A stretch of 43,232 bases of DNA from positions 1-43,232 of the forward strand of contig JAHHQT010000006.1 in the NCBI GenBank assembly GCA_020026215.1, read 5' to 3'. The notes below the pieces were generated by a model. The model was not told the DNA's origin and made no database searches. It was given only the letters and a program-made list of their open reading frames with translations. Position numbers and translations under genes: made by a program. This stretch comes from Muribaculaceae bacterium (lineage in GTDB: Bacteria; Bacteroidota; Bacteroidia; Bacteroidales; Muribaculaceae). Positions 1-9,388 of this stretch are shown here, piece by piece. Numbering within the stretch: position 1 is the stretch's first letter; the number at the start of each line of letters is the position of its first letter.

Positions 1-1584
1 TTCCAAGACTCCTTTCTGGAAATAGTAGCGTTTCAAGATTTCAGAGTACAACATGGTTTCAATTTCCTTGCGGTGAGTATCCAAATCATGCCCCAAATCG
101 TGGTGAAGCAGTTTCTCCAACTGGCCGAACACCACTTCTGTGGAATCATTCATATAACCTTCCAATTTTGCCAAATCCTTCAAGTCCTTGACTGCAGTTT
201 CACAAACCTTGTCATAGTCAAACTTCGCAGGGTCGATAAAGCGCTTGAAATCGTTGTAAATAGAATCTGTAATCACGAAATCACTGGCAGAAGGAATCGT
301 GTCGTGTTCCGCTCTGAACTTGGTTGCATAGTTGAAATCCCAGTTGTCACGAAGGATATTGTAAACTAATCGTGTCATCTTAGGATATTTGTATTCCACA
401 TCGGGAGTGATACCGCCACCGTCACGAACTTCACGGCCATTGCGAGTTTTGAATACAGTAGTCAAACTGTCAGGAATACGAGCCACACTTCCGTCGGGAT
501 TACGCTGTGAATAGTCAATAGCTTGAATCAAACGTCCGCTTGGAATGTAATATTTGGCAACAGTCACCTTCAACAGGTTGTTGTAAACCAATGGGCGTGT
601 AGATTGCACCAAACCCTTTCCGAAAGAACGATTACCGATAATCACCGCTCTATCCAAGTCCTGCATGATACCAGCCACCACTTCTGAAGCAGATGCAGAG
701 CCATTGTCAATCAACACTGCCAATGGTATTTTAGTATCGATAGGCTTGTTTTGAGTCTTATAGATACGTTCGTTTTGTTTCACACGACCTTTGGTGCGCA
801 AAACCTCGATATTTTTCGGCAAGAAATAATTGGCAATTGTAATGGCACTTTCCAAAACTCCACCGCCATTGCCACGCAAGTCAAGCACGATATATTTTAC
901 ACGCTTGTCATTTTTCAAAGCCATCAAGGCATCCTTGATTTCTTCCGGAGAATTTTCGTTGAAAGTAGTCAGTTTGATATACCCCATACCATTGTCATAA
1001 GCCTTGAAGAAAGGCACTGACGGCAATTGGATTTTCTTGCGGGTAATTTTGAAAGTCAAGATGCTGTCCTCAACATAAGGACGATCCACGGTCAATGTCA
1101 AATCCACATTGACTTGACCTTTCAAATGTTCGCTGACTTTGGCACTGGTCCAGTCCAAAGTAGTATCATTGTTAATCTTGATGATTCTGTCGCCAGGGCG
1201 CAAGCCTGCTTGTGAAGCAGGAGTATTTTCGTAAGGTTCGGCTATCAAGACACCGTTTTTAGGAGTTTGCATGATTACAGAGCCTATACCACCATATTCA
1301 CCTGTAGAAATCATCATAAAGTCTTCCTGAGCCTCTTCCGGGATATATTCAGTATAAGGGTCAAGTTCTGACAACATAGAGCTGATGGCGGTATTGATGG
1401 CCTTGTCACTGTCAACAGTATCAACATACGACATTACCATCTCCTTATATACGGAATTAAATATAGATAAATTGCGCATCACAGCAGCTTTTTCGTTTCG
1501 TGGAGCTTTTGCAAATGAAAGGAAAGCAGGAGCTGCCAAGAGCATTATAGTAAGTGCAAGCAATAAATTGCGATGTTTGTTCAT
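1..1584 (-). CDS. S41 family C-terminal processing peptidase (partial, C-terminus beyond left edge)
   Basis: This is a CtpA/Prc-like serine protease of the periplasm, which cleaves protein C-termini. The start codon is at 1584-1582; 528 codons are present and the frame is open at base 1, so the C-terminal end is missing. A hydrophobic signal segment covers about residues 5-20 (LLLALTIMLLAAPAF). A PDZ domain follows at about 75-165 (GGIGSV, then the segment ending PGDRIIKI). The S41 core carries NGSASASE with the presumed nucleophile Ser298 and GKGLVQ with Lys323; the 25-residue Ser-Lys spacing matches that of the Prc/CtpA dyad. It stands alone on the minus strand, back to back with the tRNA. 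A weak promoter-like TACTTTCG lies at 1623-1616 on the minus strand. The family assignment is firm; the substrate is unknown. Confidence 0.93.
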   Translation of the reverse strand, partial: MNKHRNLLLALTIMLLAAPAFLSFAKAPRNEKAAVMRNLSIFNSVYKEMVMSYVDTVDSDKAINTAISSMLSELDPYTEYIPEEAQEDFMMISTGEYGGIGSVIMQTPKNGVLIAEPYENTPASQAGLRPGDRIIKINNDTTLDWTSAKVSEHLKGQVNVDLTLTVDRPYVEDSILTFKITRKKIQLPSVPFFKAYDNGMGYIKLTTFNENSPEEIKDALMALKNDKRVKYIVLDLRGNGGGVLESAITIANYFLPKNIEVLRTKGRVKQNERIYKTQNKPIDTKIPLAVLIDNGSASASEVVAGIMQDLDRAVIIGNRSFGKGLVQSTRPLVYNNLLKVTVAKYYIPSGRLIQAIDYSQRNPDGSVARIPDSLTTVFKTRNGREVRDGGGITPDVEYKYPKMTRLVYNILRDNWDFNYATKFRAEHDTIPSASDFVITDSIYNDFKRFIDPAKFDYDKVCETAVKDLKDLAKLEGYMNDSTEVVFGQLEKLLHHDLGHDLDTHRKEIETMLYSEILKRYYFQKGVLE

Positions 1585-1706
1585 AAAGTCTGTTCTATTG
1601 AATTTTTAACATCTGCGAAAGTACTCATAAATAATTGAAATCTGAACCTTTGAGTTTATAAACTTCGTTAAATGAATATTTTTATTCTTTTTTTCTTGAA
1701 AATTTA

Positions 1707-1737
1707 TTGCACAATTAAAAAATTAGTCGTAATTTTG
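1707..1737 (+). promoter_or_regulatory. Promoter of tRNA-Asn
   Basis: TTG at 1707-1709 is followed after 20 bases by TAATTTTG at 1730-1737, a good match to the Bacteroidetes primary-sigma promoter (TTTG/TTG, 19-21 bases, TAnnTTTG). Transcription would start near 1744, just before the tRNA at 1761. Confidence 0.7.
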
Positions 1738-1760
1738 CATCGCTTTAAAGATAAAAGCCT

Positions 1761-1834
1761 GCTTCAGTAGCTCAGTTGGTTAGAGCACATGACTGTTAAT
1801 CATGGGGTCGTTGGTTCAAGCCCATCTTGAAGCG
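1761..1834 (+). tRNA. tRNA-Asn (anticodon GTT)
   Basis: A full cloverleaf of 74 bases is visible. The acceptor stem GCTTCAG pairs with TTGAAGC (last pair G-T), the D arm is GCTC/GAGC, and the anticodon stem CATGA/TCATG encloses the loop CTGTTAA with anticodon GTT at 1795-1797. The T arm is GTTGG/CCATC with one T-T mismatch at the second pair. The discriminator is G and no CCA is encoded. It has its own promoter and is followed at once by an intrinsic terminator. Confidence 0.93.
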
Positions 1835-1838
1835 CGAA

Positions 1839-1868
1839 AAGGAATCTCAGAAATGAGGTTCCTTTTTT
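1839..1868 (+). terminator. Intrinsic terminator of tRNA-Asn
   Basis: An 11-bp stem (AAGGAATCTCA with TGAGGTTCCTT) closes a GAAA loop and runs into six T residues. It starts five bases after the tRNA. Confidence 0.88.
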
Positions 1869-1890
1869 CGTTTATATCTATTCATAGCAT

Positions 1891-1930
1891 AAAAAAGGAC
1901 GACCTCCCCTAACACAAGGGAAGGCCGCCC
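1891..1930 (-). terminator. Intrinsic terminator of the 850-aa secreted protein gene
   Basis: Read on the minus strand, GGGCGGCCTTCCC pairs imperfectly with GGGGAGGTCGTCC and is followed by six T residues. It lies 28 bases past the stop codon of the leftward gene ending at 1959. Confidence 0.85.
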
Positions 1931-1958
1931 AGTTTTTATGAAAGAAAGTGTTTATTTT

Positions 1959-4511
1959 TTATTTAATAAACTTCACAACTTGATTGTTGTCAAACTGTAC
2001 CATGTACATACCTTTTGCAAAGTTGCTGGCATCAAATGTTGCCTGACCTGCTTGAGGAAGTTCATAAGCACCTACCATTTGACCTGCTGCAGAGAATATG
2101 CGCATTGCTTTAACATCTTCTGAGTAGTTTACAACAAGTTTGTTACCCATAACTCTTGCAGCTACTTGAGAAGCCACTACATTGCCAACGCCTGCTTCAC
2201 CTTGAACAACTGTGAATTTAGCACTTGCACCGATAGTATTCAATGTAAATTCTGCTGTTCTACCTGCAACTCCTTGAGGAAGAGCTTTTGCAGTAACGGT
2301 CATCTTAGGATTTTCTGTTTCAGTAGCCTGAGCAAATTCTGTAGTAATCCATTCATCCATTGCGGCTTTGTCAGCTGACTCAATCCACCATGTCATAAAA
2401 TCAGCACCTTGAGGTTGAGGATTGAAGAATGTATTGATATCAAATACCTTATTACCACCTTCTACAGGAGCTACGAATTCATTAGCGTCAACTTTCATCC
2501 AGTTGTAGACTGCATCTGTGAAGAACAAGAATGAAGAGTTGAAGTCTATCAATAATTGAGAGGCGTCTAACTGTTTACGAACAAAAGTTCCAGGTTTGTT
2601 CTTGTCTTCTATCAAGAAGTAAGCATAACAGTTGTTTTCACCACCATCGCAATTTTCAAATTGGTTGAAAGGAGCGAAAGAACGAACCTTTGCAGGATTG
2701 TTGAAGCCTTTGAATTCAACCATAATAGCAGACTTAACATCTAAGAAAGATTCAACTTCATAACCAAATTCATCAACTTTGTAGAATTTGAAAGGAATAC
2801 TATAGTATTTTTCATTTGAGATATTAGTAACAACAGCTTGGTTAGCATAACATGTTGAAACAGCCAATGTATCACCCATATAACCCCAATCGTCAACTTC
2901 ATGAATAATCAATGTAAATTCCGTATCAGGCTCAACGTCCATCATTGCTTGAACCCAAAGAGTTGACATTGAATAAGGAGCAGCCGGTTTTGAGAAGAAG
3001 TTTGCGATACCATCTACTGTACCACCCCAATCATTTGCACTACCAGTACCAAAGCAATATCTACCTTCGCCGAAAGAAGCCGTTGTGAATCTTTTAGTAA
3101 TATTAGCGTTACCCAAACCGATAACTGCAGGAGCTCCTTCAGGACCACTAACTACTACGTTACCACCATATTGAACGAATGATTTAGAAGAAGGATCATC
3201 AGGATTTACCCCCCATGTGAAAGTAGAAGGATTATTACCGCCAACAGATGCTGTCATAACAGGAGCAGAAGTTAGTGTAGGAGAATATTTCACTTTTGGA
3301 TCTGCATCGTTATATGTAACTGTAGCTTCAGGGTTTGTTTCGTCAGCAAATTCCCATTCGAAAGTATCAGCGTATGTACCTGATGCATTGAACCATTGAT
3401 TTCTTACATAAGGAGGAAGAACCATACATGATACGTTCATTGCAAGAAAATCTTGAGAGAATCCAGCAATAAGACCACCATCAGGACGCACGTAACATGC
3501 TTCTGATTCAGGAATACCTACCATGATTCCATCCAAACACATTGAGTTACCACACATATTGTCTTTCACACGCCAGTAACGGAATGCAACTTTAATAGGT
3601 TTGCCTCTATAAGCAGTCAAATCGACACTAAAAGGAGCATAGTCAAAGCGGCTGTAATAAATATCTTGATCTGACACTTTGCTTAGAAAATCTTTTTCAT
3701 AGTTCCAAGCTTCAGTCCAAGTCTTACCATCATCAGCAGAAAGCATCACCATCAAATTGTTGACACATTCACGTTTTGTATATGTTCCTGTTCCCCAATC
3801 GAAGTAGCCTTCTCCAATATTGTAAACACTCAATTGTTCGATGGCTGCAATGAAATAAAGATTTTCATTAGCCTTAGGAGTGATAGTAGGAGTTATCAAC
3901 CATTCATCTTGCTCCATAGCTGCCTTCTTCAATGTAGGAGGATCTGTTTTATAGTCCATCTGGTCATAACCAAAGTGGATAAACGCCTCGTTCACACCAT
4001 CTGTAGAAGTTGGCAAGAACATACCACCGGAAACATAAGCACACCATGTAAAGTTCACATAGTTGCTAAGGTCTTCAGCTGTAGGAATGTTATGAGGCAA
4101 GTTCTTTTCAGTCATATTTGCAGGAAGCCAGTCATAACCGAGTTCTTCCCTATATTCCTCGAATCCCTCATAATAAGAAGGTGTTGTTGAAGCAGCTGCT
4201 TTGACAACAGGTTTTACATTTCTCAAACGGTCACCGATTACACGATCTTTTGTGACATAACGTTTATGGATAAATCCATCAGCATCTTGCACAATTTGCA
4301 TAGTTACTGCCCCATTTGATACCGGTACAGTCTTGAGGACTTTTGAATCGGACAAATTGAAACGAGATTGCATTACCTTGCTAGATACTTTAAACTGAGA
4401 TGCAGATTCAACTGCCACTTCTTGCTGCATTTGAACAGCAGGTGTGTTTGCTTGAACAGAGGCTACGGTAAGCCCGGCGATTAGAGCCGTAGTTAGTAAT
4501 TGTTTCTTCAT
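1959..4511 (-). CDS. Secreted choice-of-anchor J / cleaved-adhesin-type protein with T9SS type A sorting domain
   Basis: This 850-residue protein is probably exported and surface-attached or released by the type IX secretion system. A signal peptide ends near residue 21 (LIAGLTVASVQA). Residues about 115-335 resemble the choice-of-anchor J/cleaved adhesin jelly roll, beginning YYEGFEEY and ending CLDGIMVGIP. The middle of the protein has no fold that I recognise. The last 75 residues form a T9SS type A sorting domain (RIFSAAGQMVGAYELP, then ASNFAKGMYMVQF and a Lys end). It is monocistronic, with its own promoter at 4568-4599 and its own terminator. No catalytic motif is visible, so an adhesin or a binding protein is possible. 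The export call is firm; the function is not known. Confidence 0.85.
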   Translation of the reverse strand: MKKQLLTTALIAGLTVASVQANTPAVQMQQEVAVESASQFKVSSKVMQSRFNLSDSKVLKTVPVSNGAVTMQIVQDADGFIHKRYVTKDRVIGDRLRNVKPVVKAAASTTPSYYEGFEEYREELGYDWLPANMTEKNLPHNIPTAEDLSNYVNFTWCAYVSGGMFLPTSTDGVNEAFIHFGYDQMDYKTDPPTLKKAAMEQDEWLITPTITPKANENLYFIAAIEQLSVYNIGEGYFDWGTGTYTKRECVNNLMVMLSADDGKTWTEAWNYEKDFLSKVSDQDIYYSRFDYAPFSVDLTAYRGKPIKVAFRYWRVKDNMCGNSMCLDGIMVGIPESEACYVRPDGGLIAGFSQDFLAMNVSCMVLPPYVRNQWFNASGTYADTFEWEFADETNPEATVTYNDADPKVKYSPTLTSAPVMTASVGGNNPSTFTWGVNPDDPSSKSFVQYGGNVVVSGPEGAPAVIGLGNANITKRFTTASFGEGRYCFGTGSANDWGGTVDGIANFFSKPAAPYSMSTLWVQAMMDVEPDTEFTLIIHEVDDWGYMGDTLAVSTCYANQAVVTNISNEKYYSIPFKFYKVDEFGYEVESFLDVKSAIMVEFKGFNNPAKVRSFAPFNQFENCDGGENNCYAYFLIEDKNKPGTFVRKQLDASQLLIDFNSSFLFFTDAVYNWMKVDANEFVAPVEGGNKVFDINTFFNPQPQGADFMTWWIESADKAAMDEWITTEFAQATETENPKMTVTAKALPQGVAGRTAEFTLNTIGASAKFTVVQGEAGVGNVVASQVAARVMGNKLVVNYSEDVKAMRIFSAAGQMVGAYELPQAGQATFDASNFAKGMYMVQFDNNQVVKFIK

Positions 4512-4567
4512 AACCTAAAAAATTTAAGTTGTTTGTCGTTTTTCGTTATTATTTTACGCTAACACCA

Positions 4568-4599
4568 CAAATATACTAACAAATTATCACACTCTGCAA
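4568..4599 (-). promoter_or_regulatory. Promoter of the 850-aa secreted protein gene
   Basis: On the minus strand TTG at 4599-4597 is followed after 21 bases by TATATTTG at 4575-4568. This fits the Bacteroidetes consensus and gives a leader of about 50 bases before the ATG at 4511. Confidence 0.72.
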
Positions 4600-4842
4600 G
4601 TTTTTATTGAAATATTTTACATTCTTTGAGTAAAAAAGCAAAAATTGTTACGATTTTATGCGTATTCAAGTCAAAAACCAATATTTTTCACAACATAATT
4701 GCATTATCATTAAAATTTTTAATTTTTTAAAACACATTCTATAACATATTATAACCAGACAGAAAACAACACAGAACCAAAGTTCACCGACAACTTATGA
4801 AATCTCTAAAAACGACACTGCGACCTCAACTCTTACTAATAT

Positions 4843-4885
4843 AAAAAAAAATGATGCGCGACAGCAAAAGCCATTGCGCATCATT
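4843..4885 (-). terminator. Intrinsic terminator of yebC
   Basis: On the minus strand AATGATGCGC and GCGCATCATT form a perfect 10-bp stem followed by a run of eight T residues. It begins about 24 bases past the stop of the leftward gene ending at 4909. Confidence 0.88.
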
Positions 4886-4908
4886 ATAGCGTTGAATTGT
4901 ATCAAAAA

Positions 4909-5646
4909 TTATTCTTCAGTTTCAGCGTCTTCGTCGTCCTTCATATTGTGGAATACGTTTTGAACGTCTTCGTCATCTTCAAACTTCTCAAGAAGTTTTT
5001 CGATTTGTTCACGTTGTTCTGCTGTTACTTCTTTATAATCTGTTGGGATACGTTCAAATTCTGCACTCAAAATTTCGTAACCATTGTCTTCCAAATAGTG
5101 TTGGATGTTAGCGAATGAGTCGAATGCACCGTAAAGTACGATTGAATCTTCATCGTTTTCCAATTCATCTACACCATAGTCAATTAATTCCAATTCAAGG
5201 TCTTCAAGAGAAACGCCTTCTTTTGGAGTGATTTTAAATACACACTTGTGATCAAACAAGAAAGAAAGACTGCCTGATGTTCCAAGTGAACCACCGAACT
5301 TATTGAAATAGCTACGTACGTTAGCCACAGTACGGGTGTTGTTGTCAGTAGCAGTTTCAACTACAATAGCGATACCGAAAGGACCATATCCTTCGTAAAC
5401 GATTTCCTTGTAATCGCTTGCATCTTTATCTGTAGCTTTCTTGATGGCACGTTCTACAGTGTCTTTAGGCATGTTAGCAGCTTTGGCATTTTGCAAAAGT
5501 ACACGTAAACGAGAGTTTCCTGCAGGGTCAGCACCGGCTGCTTTCACACAGATAGTGATTTCTTTACCTATTTTTGTGAAAGTACGAGACATATTGCCCC
5601 AACGTTTCAATTTTCTTGCTTTGCGATATTCAAAAGCTCTTCCCAT
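4909..5646 (-). CDS. YebC/PmpR (TACO1) family protein
   Basis: This 245-residue protein has the normal family length. It opens with MGRAFEYRKARKLKRWG, a Bacteroidetes variant of the usual MAGHSKWxxIKxRK start, and carries the family blocks NMPKDTVERAIKKA, VYEGYGPFGIAIVVE and the segment ending FNKFGGSLG. YebC proteins were long annotated as DNA-binding regulators; more recent work places the family at the ribosome, helping translation through difficult (for example proline-rich) sequences. The C-terminal 20 residues are very acidic. The start is 36 bases after the pheT stop, so it is probably co-transcribed with pheT, which suits a translation role. The call is firm; the molecular role is from family knowledge. 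Confidence 0.93.
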   Translation of the reverse strand: MGRAFEYRKARKLKRWGNMSRTFTKIGKEITICVKAAGADPAGNSRLRVLLQNAKAANMPKDTVERAIKKATDKDASDYKEIVYEGYGPFGIAIVVETATDNNTRTVANVRSYFNKFGGSLGTSGSLSFLFDHKCVFKITPKEGVSLEDLELELIDYGVDELENDEDSIVLYGAFDSFANIQHYLEDNGYEILSAEFERIPTDYKEVTAEQREQIEKLLEKFEDDEDVQNVFHNMKDDEDAETEE

Positions 5647-5682
5647 ATTATAATTTCGTATATATATTAATGTATAAATTTA

Positions 5683-8151
5683 TTATCTCAATTTAGCGTC
5701 TAATTGTTTTTCCAAATTGGTAATGATTTTCTTCATAACACTGTCGATTTGCTTATCGTTAAGTGTCTTTTCATCATCCTGCAATGTCATGCTCACCGCA
5801 TAAGACTTCTTGCCAGCTTCAAGGTTCTTGCCTTCGTAAACGTCGAACAATGTCACCTTCTTCAACAAGCGTTTTTCAGAATTACGGATAACCTTTTCAA
5901 CATCCGCGAATGAAACGGCAGAATCAAGCAATAAAGCCAAGTCGCGTTTCACAGGCATAGCCTTTGGAAGGTCGGTGAATTCCACTTTCTTCTTCACTGA
6001 CATCTTCACAAGAGCTGTCCAGTTCAATTCAGCGAAGAATGTGTCTTGTTCTACATCAGTAGCTTTCTTAATCTTGTTGGCAACGATACCTACATGACCA
6101 AGCACCTTACCTCCACGGTTCTTATATTCAATTGCCGCTGCGTAAAGTTCAGACTTCACTTGTTCGGCAACGATTTCGTTAGGATTGATGCCCAAACGTG
6201 CAAAGATGTTTTCCACCACAGCCTTCAAGTCATAAACAGTGCATTTGCGAGCAGGAGTAGCCCAGTTGGCCTGGTACATATCACCTGTCATCCAAATACC
6301 CAAGTGTTGTTCTTCTGAGAATGGAGCAAGTGGCTTTTCAGCAGTTGATTCAACTTCAGGATTGAAGAAATAGCAATTGCCGAATTCATACATCTTCAAG
6401 TTGGCATTCTTACGGTTGATATTGTGAGCCAAACTTTCCATACCGCCGAAAATCAATGTCTGGCGCATTACAGCCAAGTCATTGCTCAACGGATTAAGCA
6501 AACGTACACAATTTTCAACCTTATATTGTTCCTGCATAGGTTCATAGTATGAAACAGCAGACAATGAATTGTTCATCATTTCATAGAAACCGTCGGCAGT
6601 CAATTGTTCAGAAATCAAATTCTGCATGTGGTTGGAATCGTCAGTCAATTGACGATATGACAAGCTTGATTTCAAGCTTGAACCAAATTCGATATTGTTG
6701 TAACCGTAAACACGAAGTATTTCTTCAACCACGTCGCAAGGACGAGTCACGTCAACACGGTAAGTAGGAATACGCAAGTCAAGAGCTTCTTCTGTTTCGT
6801 TTTCAATCTCGATTTCAAGAGAACCCAAGATTTCTTTCACCACTTCGCGTTCCAAAACCTTTCCTGAAAGTTTGTTCAAGTAGTTGAATTCAAGATGAAC
6901 TGAAGGACGTTGCACTTCTTCTGGATAGTAATCGAATACATCACCTGAGATTTCACCGCCTGCCAATTCTTTAATCAACATGGCAGCCATCTTCAATGCA
7001 AATACAGTTTGGTTGGCATCAACACCACGTTCGAAACGGAATGAAGCATCAGTATTCAAGCCTTGACGACGTGCAGTCTTTCTTACCCAAGTCGGGTGGA
7101 AACAAGCTGATTCCAAGAAGATGTCAGTAGTAGTTTCAGTAACGCCTGAATCCAAACCGCCAAATACACCGGCGATACACATAGGTTTTTCAGCGTCACA
7201 AATCATCAAGTCTCGTTCGTCCAATGAACGTTCCACACCATCAAGTGTAGTAAACTTAGTTCCAGGTTTAGCTGAACGGACTACGATTTTTTCACCTGCC
7301 ACTTTAGCCAAGTCGAAGCAGTGAAGTGGTTGGCAAACTGCATTCAGAATATAGTTTGTAATATCCACGATATTGTTAATCGGACGTTGTCCGATAGCAT
7401 TCAATTTGTTTCTCAACCATTCAGGGCTTTCTGCTACTTTCACGCCGCGGATAGCCACACCTGCATAACGGATGCAAGCCTCTCGGTTTTCAACTTCTAC
7501 AGCGACACCGCCTTCTGCCTTGTCAACTTTGAAATTTTCAACTGAAGGAACGTGTACGGCTGTCTTGTGACCATTGCGAACCAACCATGCAGCCAAATCG
7601 CGTGCCACACCAAGGTGAGAAGCACCATCGATACGGTTAGGAGTAAGGTCAATTTCAATGCAATAATCGTCTTTTACGTTATAGTATTCTTTGGCAGGAG
7701 TTCCCGGAACTGCTGTTTCTGGAAGAACGATAATTCCATCGTGAGAAGTGCCCACGCCGATTTCGTCTTCCGCACAGATCATACCGAATGATTCAACGCC
7801 TCTGATTTTTGATTTTTTGATGACGAATTCGCTATCGCCGTCATATAGTTTTGTGCCAACGGTTGCCACTACCACGTGTTGCCCGGCTGCCACGTTAGGA
7901 GCGCCACAAACGATTTGAGTAGGTTCGCCATTGCCAAGATCAACAGTTGTAATATGCAAGTGGTCGCTGTTTGGATGTTCTACGCAAGTAAGTACTTTAG
8001 CAATTACAAGGCCTTCCAAACCGCCTTTGATTGTTTCCACTTTCTCAAGACTATCGGTTTCCAAGCCGAGAGAAGTCAAAGCTGCCGAAACTTCTTCGGG
8101 AGTCAAGTCGAAATCGACATACTCTTTCAGCCAATTATAAGATATATTCAT
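5683..8151 (-). CDS. pheT: Phenylalanine-tRNA ligase beta subunit
   Basis: This is the large subunit of the alpha2-beta2 enzyme that charges tRNA-Phe in the cytoplasm. At 822 residues it has the usual bacterial length. The N-terminus MNISYNWLKEYVDFDL is diagnostic. It is followed by the EMAP/tRNA-binding domain at about 40-150 (HPNSDHLHITTVDLG, CGAPNV), the B3/B4 editing region (DLTPNRIDGASHLG, then HCFDLAK), the B5 domain and the C-terminal anticodon-binding FDX-ACB domain (about 725-822, beginning near LPKAMPVKRDLALL). The alpha subunit gene is not in this window. A promoter lies just upstream and yebC follows in the same direction. Confidence 0.98.
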   Translation of the reverse strand: MNISYNWLKEYVDFDLTPEEVSAALTSLGLETDSLEKVETIKGGLEGLVIAKVLTCVEHPNSDHLHITTVDLGNGEPTQIVCGAPNVAAGQHVVVATVGTKLYDGDSEFVIKKSKIRGVESFGMICAEDEIGVGTSHDGIIVLPETAVPGTPAKEYYNVKDDYCIEIDLTPNRIDGASHLGVARDLAAWLVRNGHKTAVHVPSVENFKVDKAEGGVAVEVENREACIRYAGVAIRGVKVAESPEWLRNKLNAIGQRPINNIVDITNYILNAVCQPLHCFDLAKVAGEKIVVRSAKPGTKFTTLDGVERSLDERDLMICDAEKPMCIAGVFGGLDSGVTETTTDIFLESACFHPTWVRKTARRQGLNTDASFRFERGVDANQTVFALKMAAMLIKELAGGEISGDVFDYYPEEVQRPSVHLEFNYLNKLSGKVLEREVVKEILGSLEIEIENETEEALDLRIPTYRVDVTRPCDVVEEILRVYGYNNIEFGSSLKSSLSYRQLTDDSNHMQNLISEQLTADGFYEMMNNSLSAVSYYEPMQEQYKVENCVRLLNPLSNDLAVMRQTLIFGGMESLAHNINRKNANLKMYEFGNCYFFNPEVESTAEKPLAPFSEEQHLGIWMTGDMYQANWATPARKCTVYDLKAVVENIFARLGINPNEIVAEQVKSELYAAAIEYKNRGGKVLGHVGIVANKIKKATDVEQDTFFAELNWTALVKMSVKKKVEFTDLPKAMPVKRDLALLLDSAVSFADVEKVIRNSEKRLLKKVTLFDVYEGKNLEAGKKSYAVSMTLQDDEKTLNDKQIDSVMKKIITNLEKQLDAKLR

Positions 8152-8203
8152 ATTCTGTATGTTATTTTTTCAATCTAACGCGGGCAAAAACCCGAACATT
8201 CTG

Positions 8204-8232
8204 CAAATTTACAAATAAAATCCTGAAAACAA
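8204..8232 (-). promoter_or_regulatory. Promoter of pheT
   Basis: On the minus strand TTG at 8232-8230 and TAAATTTG at 8211-8204 are separated by 18 bases, slightly short of the consensus spacing. The leader contains a small CGGG/CCCG hairpin at 8181-8194 without a T run. Confidence 0.55.
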
Positions 8233-8252
8233 GATTTTAACGTCTGAAAAAC

Positions 8253-9170
8253 CTATCGCACAAGGTGCAAGAATTTCAAAGGAATCGGTGTTTCGAACAT
8301 CATCTCTTTTTTAGTGACAGGATGAACGAAATGCAAAGTTCTTGCATGCAAGGCCAAACGGTGAATAGGGCTCTTGGTAGCACCATACTTTCTGTCTCCG
8401 GCAATCGGGTGTCCCAAATCCTTCATGTGAACACGGATTTGGTTCTTTCTGCCTGTATCCAGTTCCAACTCCATCAACGAGTAGCCGTTGTGAGTTTTCA
8501 AGCGTTTATAGCGGGTAATCGCCAGCTGGCCTTCTTCCGGATTTTGAGTAGAATAGACTTCAAATTGCGAAGTTTCGGCAAGATAGCTTTTCTGTACGCC
8601 TGATTCTTGTTCCACTTTTCCTTCCACCACTGCAACATACTTACGGTTAATCACCATATTGTTCCAGTTATGCTGCAAAGCCTCTTTCGATTCAATGTTT
8701 TTTGCAAAAAGCATCAATCCTGAAGTATCGCGGTCCAAACGATGCACCACGAACAATTTGATACGTGGGTCCTTGGCTTTCAGATAGTCTTTCAATGCGC
8801 TGTAGGCTGTACCTTCCCTCACCTTGTCAGTAGCCACTGAAAGAATACCGCTACCCTTATTGACAACGATGATATCCCTGTCTTCATAAACCAATTTTAT
8901 TCTCGGGTGTTTGAACACAACGAACGGACGGGTGAAGTTGACAGATATCACATCACCTGCTGCTATCGGAGTGTCAAATTGAGAAATCGGCATATCGTTT
9001 ACCGCAACTTGTTTGTATTTTAACAAAGTTTTGATAGAAGAACGTTTATGGTCGGTCAGTTTAGCTTCCAAACTTGCCATTAAAATACTTTCTTCATTCG
9101 CCGTCCACGACAGAATGCTATCAGGCTTCCAGGCATTGCGCTCTGTTCCCGGTTTTACTTTTTGCATCAT
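8253..9170 (-). CDS. RluA family pseudouridine synthase
   Basis: This 305-residue enzyme should convert uridines in rRNA or tRNA to pseudouridine. An S4-like RNA-binding segment spans about residues 38-80 (SSIKTLLKYKQVAVND, then GDVISVNF). The catalytic domain has the RluA signature HRLDRDTSGLMLFAK with the presumed catalytic Asp146, and later GRKNQIRVHMKDLGHPIAGD. The MMQK start gives an N-terminal stretch of about 35 residues before the S4 region, and two adjacent ATGs are possible starts. A TAACTTTG element lies upstream on the minus strand. Which uridine is modified cannot be told from sequence alone. Confidence 0.94.
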   Translation of the reverse strand: MMQKVKPGTERNAWKPDSILSWTANEESILMASLEAKLTDHKRSSIKTLLKYKQVAVNDMPISQFDTPIAAGDVISVNFTRPFVVFKHPRIKLVYEDRDIIVVNKGSGILSVATDKVREGTAYSALKDYLKAKDPRIKLFVVHRLDRDTSGLMLFAKNIESKEALQHNWNNMVINRKYVAVVEGKVEQESGVQKSYLAETSQFEVYSTQNPEEGQLAITRYKRLKTHNGYSLMELELDTGRKNQIRVHMKDLGHPIAGDRKYGATKSPIHRLALHARTLHFVHPVTKKEMMFETPIPLKFLHLVR

Positions 9171-9196
9171 AAAAGAATTCGCATTTAATTTACGTG

Positions 9197-9204
9197 CAAA
9201 GTTA
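9197..9204 (-). promoter_or_regulatory. Putative -7 element of the RluA-family gene
   Basis: TAACTTTG on the minus strand matches TAnnTTTG and lies 26 bases upstream of the ATG. No good -33 element is seen. Confidence 0.5.
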
Positions 9205-9337
9205 ATGAAAAAATCGTTTATATCATTCTAAGTTGCCCTTGTATATAAATATTAAGTAAAATGCTGTGAATAAATCGCTAAATCAGTGCAAAAAACCGAC
9301 AAAACATTAACAATTTCACGACAACAACCCCCAATTC

Positions 9338-9369
9338 TTTTCATTATTCAATATTTTGTTATATTTTTG
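9338..9369 (+). promoter_or_regulatory. Promoter of the psd-pssA operon
   Basis: TTTT at 9338-9341 is followed after 20 bases by TATTTTTG at 9362-9369. The inferred transcript start near 9376 lies downstream of a TTG codon at 9356, which supports the ATG at 9389 as the real psd start. Confidence 0.6.
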
Positions 9370-9388
9370 TATTGTTAAATGGAAGTAT

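Larger units (their letters stand above)
4512..4908. other. Intergenic region between yebC and the 850-aa secreted protein gene
   Basis: This AT-rich spacer of about 400 bases holds the leftward promoter near 4568-4599 and the terminator of yebC at 4843-4885. Between 4600 and 4842 I see no convincing gene, RNA structure or repeat. Confidence 0.7.

Noticed and set aside
8181..8194. Hairpin CGGG/CCCG in the pheT leader as a possible attenuator
   Set aside because: The stem is only 4 bp with no T run or phenylalanine leader peptide.
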